8,647 nucleotides of DNA, from contig JASHTR010000013.1 of the NCBI GenBank assembly GCA_030040455.1, forward strand, positions 1 through 8,647. The letters run 5' to 3'. Source of the DNA: Terriglobia bacterium (GTDB taxonomy: Bacteria; Acidobacteriota; Terriglobia; UBA7540). The translations under genes and the position numbers were made by a program. The notes under the pieces were generated by a model. It saw only the letters and a program-made list of their open reading frames with translations, was not told where the DNA came from and searched no databases. Positions 1 through 6,393 of the stretch are shown piece after piece; the first letter of the stretch is position 1, and each line of letters begins with the position of its first letter.

Positions 1-111
1 TTCGCCATTGTGATCGTTGCGGGCCTGGTTTCCCGGCTCTTCCTGGGAGTTTTTGTCGGCCCTGCTCTCTATAAAGTGGTGGCGCGCGACGGTGATGTGT
101 TACAGGTGTAG
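1..111 (+). CDS. RND efflux transporter, inner-membrane permease subunit (C-terminal fragment)
   Basis: Only the last 36 codons and the TAG stop lie in the window; the gene begins upstream. The peptide starts with a hydrophobic helix (FAIVIVAGLVSRLFLGVFVG), followed by PALYKVVARDGDVLQV. This matches how RND permeases end, above all the CusA/CzcA heavy-metal-efflux branch: a last membrane helix running into a conserved 'PALY' and a short cytoplasmic tail. Such proteins use the proton gradient to drive substrate out through a periplasmic adaptor and an outer-membrane channel. The fragment is too short to tell metal pumps from drug pumps. The next gene starts two bases after the stop, so they probably share an operon. 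Confidence 0.75.
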   Translation, partial: FAIVIVAGLVSRLFLGVFVGPALYKVVARDGDVLQV

Positions 112-113
112 CC

Positions 114-482
114 TTGTTTAGAAGAAACAGAGCCATTCACGGAATAGGGCGCGGCCGCCGGCTGCTGGTGTGGCTGGCGATCGCGGTTCAACTCCACCTC
201 TTCCTGGTGGCGGAACTTCATCATCACGCCCTGAACCTGTTCCTCCAAGAGAGCCGGTGTGTGGCGCACCAGCCCGGCCCTAACGTGGTGCCGTTCCCGG
301 CTCTCCCTCTTTCCTGCCCTGCCTGCCAGATCGCTCGCCAGGGTTCAATCAATCCTTCCGCAAACATCCGCGTCAGCGATCCTTGCTGCCCTCAACTCGA
401 GGTCCGGCAAATTCATGCGCCAGCCACAGTCTTCACTCTTCGGATCGTACGCTCGGGAAGAGATCCTCCCCTTTTCTCCTGA
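114..482 (+). CDS. Small exported or membrane-anchored protein with His-triplet and CPAC motif (DUF2946-like, tentative)
   Basis: This encodes 122 residues from a TTG start two bases after the RND stop; an inner GTG at residue 19 is an alternative. A basic N-terminus (RRNR, RGRR) precedes a hydrophobic segment at about residues 17-34, which acts as a signal peptide or membrane anchor. Then come HHH (36-38), a proline-rich stretch, CPAC (68-71) and a Cys pair (91-92). The protein ends in a RSGRDPPLFS-type tail. Small proteins with a hydrophobic start, histidines and a C-x-x-C motif occur beside metal and RND efflux genes, and DUF2946 is the nearest family I can suggest. The His and Cys residues could bind metal in the periplasm; this is inference. 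No strong ribosome binding site is visible, so translation probably depends on coupling to the pump gene. It is unlikely to be a chance frame because it keeps a sensible signal-plus-motif layout. Confidence 0.6.
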   Translation: MFRRNRAIHGIGRGRRLLVWLAIAVQLHLFLVAELHHHALNLFLQESRCVAHQPGPNVVPFPALPLSCPACQIARQGSINPSANIRVSDPCCPQLEVRQIHAPATVFTLRIVRSGRDPPLFS

Positions 483-496
483 TCGATTGGTCGAGT

Positions 497-512
497 GCCG
501 CCATCAGGCGGC
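497..512 (+). promoter_or_regulatory. Intercistronic hairpin upstream of the TonB receptor
   Basis: A perfect inverted repeat, GCCGCC-ATCA-GGCGGC, forms a 6-bp all-GC stem with a 4-base loop. It ends 13 bases before the receptor's AAGGAG. There is no T-run behind it, so it is not an ordinary intrinsic terminator. Flanking ATTG and CAAT could extend the structure. Likely roles are mRNA stabilisation at a processing site between the small gene and the receptor, or control of ribosome access. The function is inferred; the structure is seen. Confidence 0.45.
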
Positions 513-525
513 CTATCAATTCATT

Positions 526-531
526 AAGGAG
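526..531 (+). promoter_or_regulatory. Ribosome binding site that fixes the start of the TonB receptor
   Basis: AAGGAG lies 7 bases before the ATG at 539. The same frame is open back to an ATG at 383, but that start has no such site and would place 52 basic, non-signal residues ahead of the signal peptide while overlapping the upstream small gene. The site therefore supports 539 as the true start. Confidence 0.85.
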
Positions 532-538
532 AAAATCT

Positions 539-3292
539 ATGTTTACTCATTCGATTTGCAGGCACACTGCTGTCCGTGAGGCTTGCTTTCAGCAAAGGCG
601 GGTCTGGAATTCCCTTCGCCTGCGTCTGTGCGTTGTGGTTCTTGCAAGCTCAATTTTTCTGCCAGGACTCCCTGTCTTCGGACAAATGGGGAGTTCAGGC
701 GTGATTCAAGGCACCGTGGTTGACCCTTCCGGCGCCGTGATCGAAGGCGCCGCAATAACCATTTTTAACCCAGTAAGCCGGTATCAGCGCACGACGGTCA
801 GTGATAGCTCAGGCAAGTTTAGCATCACCAACCTGCCTTTTAACCCCTATCACTTGACGGTTACCGCGAAGGGTTTCGCTAATTACGTCCAGGACGTTTC
901 TATCCGCTCAACGGTTCCCGTCAGCTTAAAAATCAGCCTCGAGATTAGCACGGGCACGCAGACGGTAACCGTTAGCGCCCAGGCAAATGACCTGATCGAG
1001 ACGGTCCCGACGAACCACACTGATATCAGCCGCACAACGTTTAGCAAGCTCCCTTTAGAAAGTCTAACGTCGCAACTCAGCTCGCTCGTTACGCTCGCCA
1101 CGCCCGGAATCGCCGCCGATTCGAACGGTCTCTTCCATGGAATGGGCAACCATGCGTCGAACTCGTTTTCAATCGACGGCCAGCCGATTACGGACCAGCA
1201 AAGCAAGGTCTTTTCGAATGAACTTCCCGTCAGCGCGGTTCAGTCGATGGAGGTGATCCCCGGTGCCCCGCCGGCAGAATACGGGGACAAATCGAGCGTA
1301 GTGATCGTGGCTACGACCCGCTCGGGCCAGGGCATGACCACGCCTCACGGCGACGTGACGGCTTCCTATGGCACATTTGGCACCACCAGCGATGGTTTCG
1401 ACATTGGTTACGGAGGGCAGAACTGGGGAAACTTCATCTCCGCGAATGGCCTGGATACCAGCCGGTTCCTGGATTCGCCTGAGTTCACCGTGATGCATGA
1501 CAAAGGTAACGAAGAGAACGTATTCGACCGCATCGATTATCAATTCTCAGCGAAGAACACCGCTCACATGAACGTCGAATACACCCGCTCCTGGTTTCAA
1601 AATCCCAATTCCTATGATCAGGAACTTCATTTAGGGCTTACCAACCCTTTGACTGGCGCTCCATTAGGCCCCACCGACCAGCGATCGCAAATCAAAACCA
1701 TCGATGTTGCGCCTTCCTTGACGCGCCTGATCAGTAACAGCACGGTGTTCACCCTCAACGGATGGGTACGGCAAGATCAGTATAACTACTACCCGAGCGG
1801 CGATCCCTTTGACGATTACTCTCCCGATCTGCAGTCCGAGACGTTTGGCCAATCCCGGAAGCTGACCAACATAGGGGGCAAGACCGATTTGGACTATGTG
1901 AAAGGCATCAACAATGTAAATGTTGGAGTGCAGTATATGCAGACGTTCCTGACCGAGGGCGATCAGCTCAGCATCGTCGATCCGGGGCTTGTCCCGTCGC
2001 TCGGCTGCCTGGCCGCAAATGGCAGTCCTATTCCCGGCACTCCGTGCGCGATTCTCGCGCCTTATGACTTGGCAATGGGAGGAGGTTATTTCACTTTTTT
2101 CGGGCACACCGATGTTAAGGAGCTCGCGCTCTATGGCCTGGATCAGATTAAGAAGGGAAATTGGTCTGCCAACCTGGGAGTGCGCGGCGATTTTTACAAC
2201 GGCATCACCATCGCACGGCAGGCGGAGCCTCGTCTCGGCGTTGCGTACAACATCAAGCCAAGCAATACGGTTCTGCGAGTTTCGTATGCCAGGACGCTCG
2301 AAAGCCCCTTCAACGAGAACCTGGTTATTTCGAGCGAAGGCTGCAAGTATCCATTCCTTGCCACGCTTGTGCCGCCCGCCGGCGTTCCCTGCCCTGTACA
2401 GCCGATCCAGGCGGGCTGGAGTAATCAGTTCCACGCCGGCCTGGAACAAGCCTTGGGGAAACACCTCGTTGTGGATTGGGAGTACGTTTGGGACTACTAC
2501 CACAACGCTTTCGATTTCGGAACGGTTGGCAACACCCCCCTTACTTTTCCCATTGAGTGGTCCCGCGCGAAAATCCCCGGATGGGACGGGCGACTGACCG
2601 TTCCCGCCTGGCATGGCTTCTCCGCATTCGTGGTTGCCTCCAGCGTTGCGGCGCGATTCTTTCTGCCGCAGGTCGCAGGCTTGCCCATCGTTCCTGCATC
2701 GACCGGCGTCTTCCGCATCGACCACGACGAGTTCCTGAACGGGACAACGCACCTGGAATACCAGCCTTGGAAGCGCGGCCCGTGGTTCGCGTTTGACTGG
2801 AGATATGACAGCGGTCTTGTCTCCGGCTCGGCGCCTTGCTATAACCCGAACACCGCTACTTGCGCTGCGGCATCAACCACTCTCAACGGCCTGCCTGCCA
2901 TCAATCTGATTAACACTGCAACCGGCGACCCCTTGACTGCCGATCAGGAGCTTGAAGCGGGGCTCACGTGCAATGGTGTGGCCGCAACCCTCACCCGGCC
3001 TCTGCCTAGCCCCTGCCTTGCCTCAGAGTTCGGGTCTACGCTCCTAAGCATACCCGCGCCCGGAACAGAAAACGACGATCACAATCCACAACGAGTCCTG
3101 CCACGCAACCTTTTTGACCTTTCAGTCGGCGACGACAATCTGTTCCACGGGGATAAATACAAATGGAGCCTGCGTTTCGACGTGGTTAACCTGACCGACA
3201 AAGTCGCGCTCTACAACTGGCTCTCGACGTTCAGCGGCACGCATTACGTGACGCCGCGAACTCTATCGGCTACGATCGGGTTTCACTTCTGA
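539..3292 (+). CDS. Oar-like TonB-dependent outer-membrane receptor with carboxypeptidase regulatory-like domain
   Basis: This 917-residue outer-membrane protein probably imports or senses a substrate using energy from TonB-ExbBD. A long signal peptide has its hydrophobic core at about 30-47 and probable cleavage near VFG/Q (48-49). Residues 54-138 form a carboxypeptidase-regulatory-like beta-sandwich (GVIQGTVVDPSGAVIEGAAI, then SGKFSITNLP). A plug domain spans about 150-262, with NSFSIDGQPI, VSAVQSMEVIPGAPPAEYGD and a closing ATTRSGQG. The rest is beta-barrel and ends in the aromatic outer-membrane signature TIGFHF. I see no clear TonB box. The layout matches the Oar-like SusC/RagA-related receptors that are abundant in Acidobacteriota, but it is shorter than the roughly 1,100-1,200 residues common there. 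The substrate is unknown; following an RND pump and a His/Cys protein hints at metals only weakly. A clear intrinsic terminator follows. Confidence 0.93.
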   Translation: MFTHSICRHTAVREACFQQRRVWNSLRLRLCVVVLASSIFLPGLPVFGQMGSSGVIQGTVVDPSGAVIEGAAITIFNPVSRYQRTTVSDSSGKFSITNLPFNPYHLTVTAKGFANYVQDVSIRSTVPVSLKISLEISTGTQTVTVSAQANDLIETVPTNHTDISRTTFSKLPLESLTSQLSSLVTLATPGIAADSNGLFHGMGNHASNSFSIDGQPITDQQSKVFSNELPVSAVQSMEVIPGAPPAEYGDKSSVVIVATTRSGQGMTTPHGDVTASYGTFGTTSDGFDIGYGGQNWGNFISANGLDTSRFLDSPEFTVMHDKGNEENVFDRIDYQFSAKNTAHMNVEYTRSWFQNPNSYDQELHLGLTNPLTGAPLGPTDQRSQIKTIDVAPSLTRLISNSTVFTLNGWVRQDQYNYYPSGDPFDDYSPDLQSETFGQSRKLTNIGGKTDLDYVKGINNVNVGVQYMQTFLTEGDQLSIVDPGLVPSLGCLAANGSPIPGTPCAILAPYDLAMGGGYFTFFGHTDVKELALYGLDQIKKGNWSANLGVRGDFYNGITIARQAEPRLGVAYNIKPSNTVLRVSYARTLESPFNENLVISSEGCKYPFLATLVPPAGVPCPVQPIQAGWSNQFHAGLEQALGKHLVVDWEYVWDYYHNAFDFGTVGNTPLTFPIEWSRAKIPGWDGRLTVPAWHGFSAFVVASSVAARFFLPQVAGLPIVPASTGVFRIDHDEFLNGTTHLEYQPWKRGPWFAFDWRYDSGLVSGSAPCYNPNTATCAAASTTLNGLPAINLINTATGDPLTADQELEAGLTCNGVAATLTRPLPSPCLASEFGSTLLSIPAPGTENDDHNPQRVLPRNLFDLSVGDDNLFHGDKYKWSLRFDVVNLTDKVALYNWLSTFSGTHYVTPRTLSATIGFHF

Positions 3293-3321
3293 GGGAAACA
3301 AAGTGATGACTTCTGAATGAT

Positions 3322-3338
3322 GGTGGGGTGGGGTGGGG
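3322..3338 (+). other. G-run cluster with G-quadruplex potential between receptor stop and terminator
   Basis: The + strand reads GGTGGGGTGGGGTGGGG: one GG and three GGGG runs, each separated by a single T. Three runs support three tetrads and the fourth only two, so a two-tetrad or bulged quadruplex is possible in the mRNA or in the DNA. It sits 3 bases before the terminator stem. It could slow RNA polymerase or protect the 3' end; this is inference. Confidence 0.4.
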
Positions 3339-3341
3339 TAG

Positions 3342-3378
3342 CGCAGGCTTTCGTTTTCCAGAAAGTCTGCGGCTTTTT
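3342..3378 (+). terminator. Rho-independent terminator of the TonB receptor operon
   Basis: CGCAGGCTTTC (3342-3352) pairs with GAAAGTCTGCG (3361-3371) over 11 bp, with one G-U wobble. The loop is 8 bases, and five T residues follow two bases later (3374-3378). It lies 50 bases past the receptor stop. On the minus strand the hairpin has no T-run after it, so it should act mainly on + strand transcription and would not efficiently stop the convergent minus-strand unit. Confidence 0.85.
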
Positions 3379-3480
3379 GTCTGAATTCATGGACAAGCCG
3401 TGAATCTCAAGCACGGAAGCTCGAGCTTGTGGCAACCCCAAAAACACTCTGGCGGTTGCTAACCGGTAACCACGGCTTTT

Positions 3481-4551
3481 CTAGTTGAATTTTCCGCTGT
3501 AGTTGGTGGGCGGGCTTAGCGCAGCAGCGGTGCAGCCCGAGCTTGAAGGATCGCAGCACGGCGGCCCGTTTTCCTCATACCCGCACGCCCAGCCGCCATA
3601 GTTGCTGATATCGTAAAGGCCCGCAAGGGGAAGGACGACGACGTTGTATTGGCCCGGCTCGACGAAAATGCTGTAGGTGCCGTCGGTATTGGTGAGCCCG
3701 TCCGTAACTGCGAGGCCGGACTGGGCGCCCATCACCACCACGTGCGCCGCAAAGATGCCCGAACCACCCATCGTAATCGTACCCGAAAGCGTGCCGGTGA
3801 GGCTTGCAAAATTGGAAGAAGGATAAATTGACCCGATGCCGACCGCGTCATCCACAGACAAAGTACGCTGGGGAACGCCGCCGAGGTCTCCGAATGCGAA
3901 CATGATGGAGCTCGCCAGCCCGCTATGGTCCATTCCCAGAAAATGACCGATCTCGTGCGTAGCGATCGCTTGCAGGTCGAAATCGTCCTCGGGCGTCGTG
4001 GTCGCGGTTGAAAACGTAACCGTGGGGTTAAACTCGATGTCGGAATCCACAATACAGGAAGGCAGGGGGCACGTGTAGCTGCCTGACCCGTTACAACTGT
4101 ATTGGTTCGGCTGAGCGCTAAAACTCGTTGCAATTTCGGTAAAAGCAATGGTGCCGGTAGAAAAATCACTGCTTGAATCGGTGAAGCCGATGATGTTGGT
4201 GCAGTCGTCGGCGTTGGGCGTTGTCTGGGTTTCGCTCGTCGAGCCTTGTGAAATCGTCAAGTTGACCAGCGACTGACTGTTGAGGCTCGCCTGTTGCCAG
4301 GACGCAAACGAGTTCTCGAGCGTCTGGATCAGCGTGGTGCCGCCGGTCGTATCCACGTTCGAAGCCGTGGGATTCAGATTCCAGGTAACAGTATTGGCGC
4401 AGGGAGCACCGTTGTTCTGGTTTCCGTTGCACCATTGCGTCGTCACGGGCCCGCTGACGTCATCCTGCTCGTGAGTATACGCGAAAAGAAAGACCGCCGA
4501 GAAAGCAAAGACCAGACACGCGGCCAGAACCCACCACGTTTTCCCTTTCAT
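3481..4551 (-). CDS. Matrixin-like secreted zinc metalloprotease with C-terminal carboxypeptidase-regulatory-like domain
   Basis: This 356-residue exported protease has a signal peptide or anchor at residues 6-24. The zinc-binding, catalytic motif is HEIGHFLGMDH at 199-209: His199, His203 and His209 bind zinc, Glu200 is the general base, and Met217 in SSIMF is the Met-turn. This is the metzincin/matrixin (M10-type) signature. I see no PRCGxPD cysteine switch, so latency of the MMP kind is not expected. Residues about 250-310 resemble a carboxypeptidase-regulatory-like beta-sandwich (TGTLSGTITMGG, NTDGTYSIFVEPGQYNV). The tail (321-340) is Cys-rich, and ten or so Cys overall suit disulfides outside the cytoplasm. 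The ATG at 4551 was chosen because it begins a proper signal peptide and has GAGGTGA five bases upstream, overlapping the stop of the previous gene. The target is unknown. It is the last gene of a three-gene unit of exported proteins. Confidence 0.88.
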   Translation of the reverse strand: MKGKTWWVLAACLVFAFSAVFLFAYTHEQDDVSGPVTTQWCNGNQNNGAPCANTVTWNLNPTASNVDTTGGTTLIQTLENSFASWQQASLNSQSLVNLTISQGSTSETQTTPNADDCTNIIGFTDSSSDFSTGTIAFTEIATSFSAQPNQYSCNGSGSYTCPLPSCIVDSDIEFNPTVTFSTATTTPEDDFDLQAIATHEIGHFLGMDHSGLASSIMFAFGDLGGVPQRTLSVDDAVGIGSIYPSSNFASLTGTLSGTITMGGSGIFAAHVVVMGAQSGLAVTDGLTNTDGTYSIFVEPGQYNVVVLPLAGLYDISNYGGWACGYEENGPPCCDPSSSGCTAAALSPPTNYSGKFN

Positions 4552-4556
4552 GCGTT

Positions 4557-4563
4557 TCACCTC
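4557..4563 (-). promoter_or_regulatory. Ribosome binding site overlapping the upstream stop codon
   Basis: On the minus strand GAGGTGA contains both the Shine-Dalgarno core for the protease gene and the TGA stop of the gene before it, with 5 bases to the ATG at 4551. This supports that start and suggests translational coupling of the two genes. Confidence 0.65.
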
Positions 4564-5405
4564 GTTACGGCCGTGACGCGCTCGCCTTGCAGTTGAGGCG
4601 CGGCGGACACTTGGTTGATTGCGGAAATGCTCGCCTGCCGCCCGCGAATGGAAACGGCAGTCCAGTGTAAAACCCAACCTCCCGGAACCTCGCTGCCCCA
4701 CCCGTCAACGAGGCTTCCCGCCGGGATAACAACCTGCCGGTTCGGAAAAACGTCCGCCGCCGTTTCGCCTTCCACCAGGATCCGGCCGGCGCCGTTGAAA
4801 GATACGGAATGGATAACGATCGGAATCACCGTGTCAGCAGGAATGACAATGGGCTTTGCCATCGCAGTTGAGACGTTCTGCTGAAAGGTGGTAAGGGGCA
4901 TCGTTGCTGGCAAAGCGACCGCCGGGCCGCCACTTTGGGGTGGGCCACTGAAAAGATAACCAACCGGGTTGATCACGCGCTCCTGGCGAGTCTGGGGATC
5001 GGTATAGATGCGATAAGCACCTTCCATCATCCCAACCAGCCGGTATTGTGCAGCGTTGGAGGAAACGTGCTCCAGAAATAGCATGTACTTGGACTGCGTA
5101 TAGAAGTGAACCGTGTCGGGCACGTAAACGCGGTAATGACCTACCGTGCCGCCAAGCTGCCGGACGACAACGGTGGCTGGGGTATTGCCTTTTACGTTGG
5201 AATCAACGGCAATGGTGGTAAGCGTGATAATTTGCGTATGCATGGCGTTCCATTGGCTTGTTTGGCTCACCACGTGGCCCTGGACGACGTCGCTTGCCGC
5301 CTGGGTGAGCTGATCGAGGCTCATCCGCACCAAAGTGGTGGCCGAAGCCAACCCCGCGCCCGCAAGCGACAAAACCAATGCCAGAACCGCAGCACGATTT
5401 TTCAT
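4557..5405 (-). CDS. Uncharacterised exported protein with VirB10/TrbI-like C-terminal region
   Basis: These 282 residues match no family I can name with certainty. A clean signal peptide (residues 1-22, core LALVLSLAGAGLA, cleavage after ASA) predicts export. Residues about 28-130 form one region: LDQLTQAASDVVQGHVV, then VKGNTPATVVVRQLGG and TQSKYMLFLEHV. A Pro/Gly-rich linker follows (153-175). Residues about 186-268 read IPADTVIPIVI, ADVFPNRQVVIPAGSLVDGW and LHWTAVSIRGRQASISA. This order of motifs resembles the C-terminal beta-barrel of VirB10/TrbI (a TVIP start, a 'LIPxGSRLxG' turn, then a strand ending in 'PDGxxxxL'). The resemblance is by eye only. No conjugation genes lie nearby, so a stand-alone cell-envelope role is likelier than secretion-system function. 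The ATG directly abuts the TAA of the preceding lipoprotein gene, and the protease follows after 5 bases. A partner, chaperone or regulator of the protease is possible but unproven. Confidence 0.8.
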   Translation of the reverse strand: MKNRAAVLALVLSLAGAGLASATTLVRMSLDQLTQAASDVVQGHVVSQTSQWNAMHTQIITLTTIAVDSNVKGNTPATVVVRQLGGTVGHYRVYVPDTVHFYTQSKYMLFLEHVSSNAAQYRLVGMMEGAYRIYTDPQTRQERVINPVGYLFSGPPQSGGPAVALPATMPLTTFQQNVSTAMAKPIVIPADTVIPIVIHSVSFNGAGRILVEGETAADVFPNRQVVIPAGSLVDGWGSEVPGGWVLHWTAVSIRGRQASISAINQVSAAPQLQGERVTAVTR

Positions 5406-6248
5406 TTAGGACCCCGAAGCAATAATAATCCCGCCGGGGAAGACGGAGATCTCACCGGCAGGGTCGGTGACAATAAGGTTGCGCGGCCCAAGAGCAGCGC
5501 TCGGGCTCACAGTAATATTGAAATTGACGGCGGGGGTGCCCTCGGTCGTCTCAGTAAAATTGCTTACCAGCGGCTGGGTCACGGTGATGTCGCCGTCCCC
5601 CGTCACAGAAAAGAAATCCCCCGCCTGGATGCCGCTCCCCACTACGAAAAGGTTCACCGTATCTCCCGCTGGCACGATAATGGCCGTACCGGCAGCCGAG
5701 GTGGCCACGGCACCCACACTGCCGCCTATCGCCTGAAGCAGCAACGGAGATGATTGAGAATCAACGCTGACGCCGACGTTCACGGAGGAGGTTGTCCCTC
5801 CCGCAGCCACCGAAATCGCTGTAGGAGTGATGGCCGGCACAACGTAAAAGCTGAGCGCGCTGCTGCTCGTTCCTCCGGATTCGACCGCGACGTTGAATGT
5901 GCCCACTGTGGAAATTGCGCTGGAAGGAATGGTTGCTGTTAACTGAGTGGAATTGACGATGGTGGTGGTATGTGCCGTACCGTTAAACACAATCTGAGCG
6001 CCGGATGGAAAATTACTTCCGTTGGCCGTTAATGTGAACTGAGGGCCGTTCTGCGCTGCCACAATCGGACTTAAGGATGAGAGCGTGCCAGGGCTGCTCG
6101 AGCTCCCTCCGCTACTTCCGGTTCCACTCCCCGAAGAGGACGACGGAGCACTGCTGCCACTTCCTCCGCCTCCACACTGAAGGCTCAGACAGATCAGGCC
6201 AAAACATAAAATCCATAAAAGAAGTTTGGGATGACTTCGGCTCCACAT
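5406..6248 (-). CDS. IPT/TIG-domain surface lipoprotein
   Basis: This 280-residue exported protein has a short basic start, a hydrophobic segment (9-24) and Cys25 followed by GGGGS. The residues before it (SLQ) are a poor lipobox because Gln at -1 is unusual, but Cys plus a Gly/Ser-rich linker (26-54) is the usual layout of lipoproteins in this group. Residues about 56-137 form an IPT/TIG immunoglobulin-like domain (FTLTANGSNFPSGAQIVFNG, TQLTATIPSS, GTFNVAVESGG). A second Ig-like region (about 190-278) ends LGPRNLIVTDPAGEISVFPGG. IPT/TIG domains mediate binding or act as spacers on surface proteins. It is first of three tightly packed genes; its TAA touches the next ATG. The start at 6248 has GGAG 8 bases upstream (6257-6260). 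It may tether or scaffold the unit's protease at the envelope; this is inference. Confidence 0.85.
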   Translation of the reverse strand: MWSRSHPKLLLWILCFGLICLSLQCGGGGSGSSAPSSSSGSGTGSSGGSSSSPGTLSSLSPIVAAQNGPQFTLTANGSNFPSGAQIVFNGTAHTTTIVNSTQLTATIPSSAISTVGTFNVAVESGGTSSSALSFYVVPAITPTAISVAAGGTTSSVNVGVSVDSQSSPLLLQAIGGSVGAVATSAAGTAIIVPAGDTVNLFVVGSGIQAGDFFSVTGDGDITVTQPLVSNFTETTEGTPAVNFNITVSPSAALGPRNLIVTDPAGEISVFPGGIIIASGS

Positions 6249-6290
6249 TCGCCCGGCTCCAAAGGAAAACCGTTAAAATGAGACAAATAG

Positions 6291-6318
6291 GGCACAGGCT
6301 ATCATTTCGTGCCGTGCC
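6291..6318 (-). promoter_or_regulatory. 5'-leader hairpin of the lipoprotein/protease unit
   Basis: On the minus strand GGCACGG pairs with CC-(T)-GTGCC, a 7-bp stem with one bulged base and a 13-base loop. If the promoter at 6337-6342 is right, the stem begins about a dozen bases from the 5' end of the mRNA. It could stabilise the transcript; nothing identifies it as a known riboswitch. Confidence 0.3.
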
Positions 6319-6336
6319 TTCTGCTATCTATTATTT

Positions 6337-6342
6337 ATTCTA
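6337..6342 (-). promoter_or_regulatory. Candidate -10 element (TAGAAT) for the three-gene exported unit
   Basis: TAGAAT on the minus strand lies in an AT-rich patch 88 bases before the ATG at 6248, in the gap after the methyltransferase gene. No good TTGACA-like -35 sits 16-18 bases upstream, so this is a weak sigma-70-type candidate. The local drop in GC and the long leader fit a promoter here. Confidence 0.35.
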
Positions 6343-6393
6343 CCACAGATCCGGAAATTCATAAAGAGTTACTACCTTTTTAATGAATACTGC

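Noticed and set aside
383..538. In-frame upstream extension of the TonB receptor to an ATG at 383
   Set aside because: It overlaps the small gene, lacks a ribosome binding site and puts 52 non-signal residues before the signal peptide; the ATG at 539 has AAGGAG at a good distance.
1664..2752. Long open frame on the minus strand (362 codons) inside the TonB receptor gene
   Set aside because: It is fully antisense to a well-supported gene, has no signal, domain or ribosome binding site, and its composition is that of a shadow frame in GC-rich coding DNA.
3417..3428. Perfect 12-base palindrome AAGCTCGAGCTT in the convergent gap
   Set aside because: A palindrome of this kind could be an operator, but no second copy or nearby promoter supports that, and without a loop or T-run it is not a terminator.
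3293..3480. The frame of the matrixin gene stays open for many codons after its TAG, suggesting a truncated protein
   Set aside because: The translation past the stop has no domain-like pattern, runs through the + strand terminator and G-run region and into antisense of the receptor. Chance openness is the simpler reading.
4552..4701. In-frame upstream extension of the matrixin gene (50 more residues)
   Set aside because: It lies inside the preceding gene, is Arg-rich and unlike a signal peptide; the start at 4551 begins a proper one with GAGGTGA ahead.
5106..5753. 215-codon open frame on the plus strand
   Set aside because: It is antisense to two tightly coupled, recognisable exported-protein genes and shows no motif of its own.
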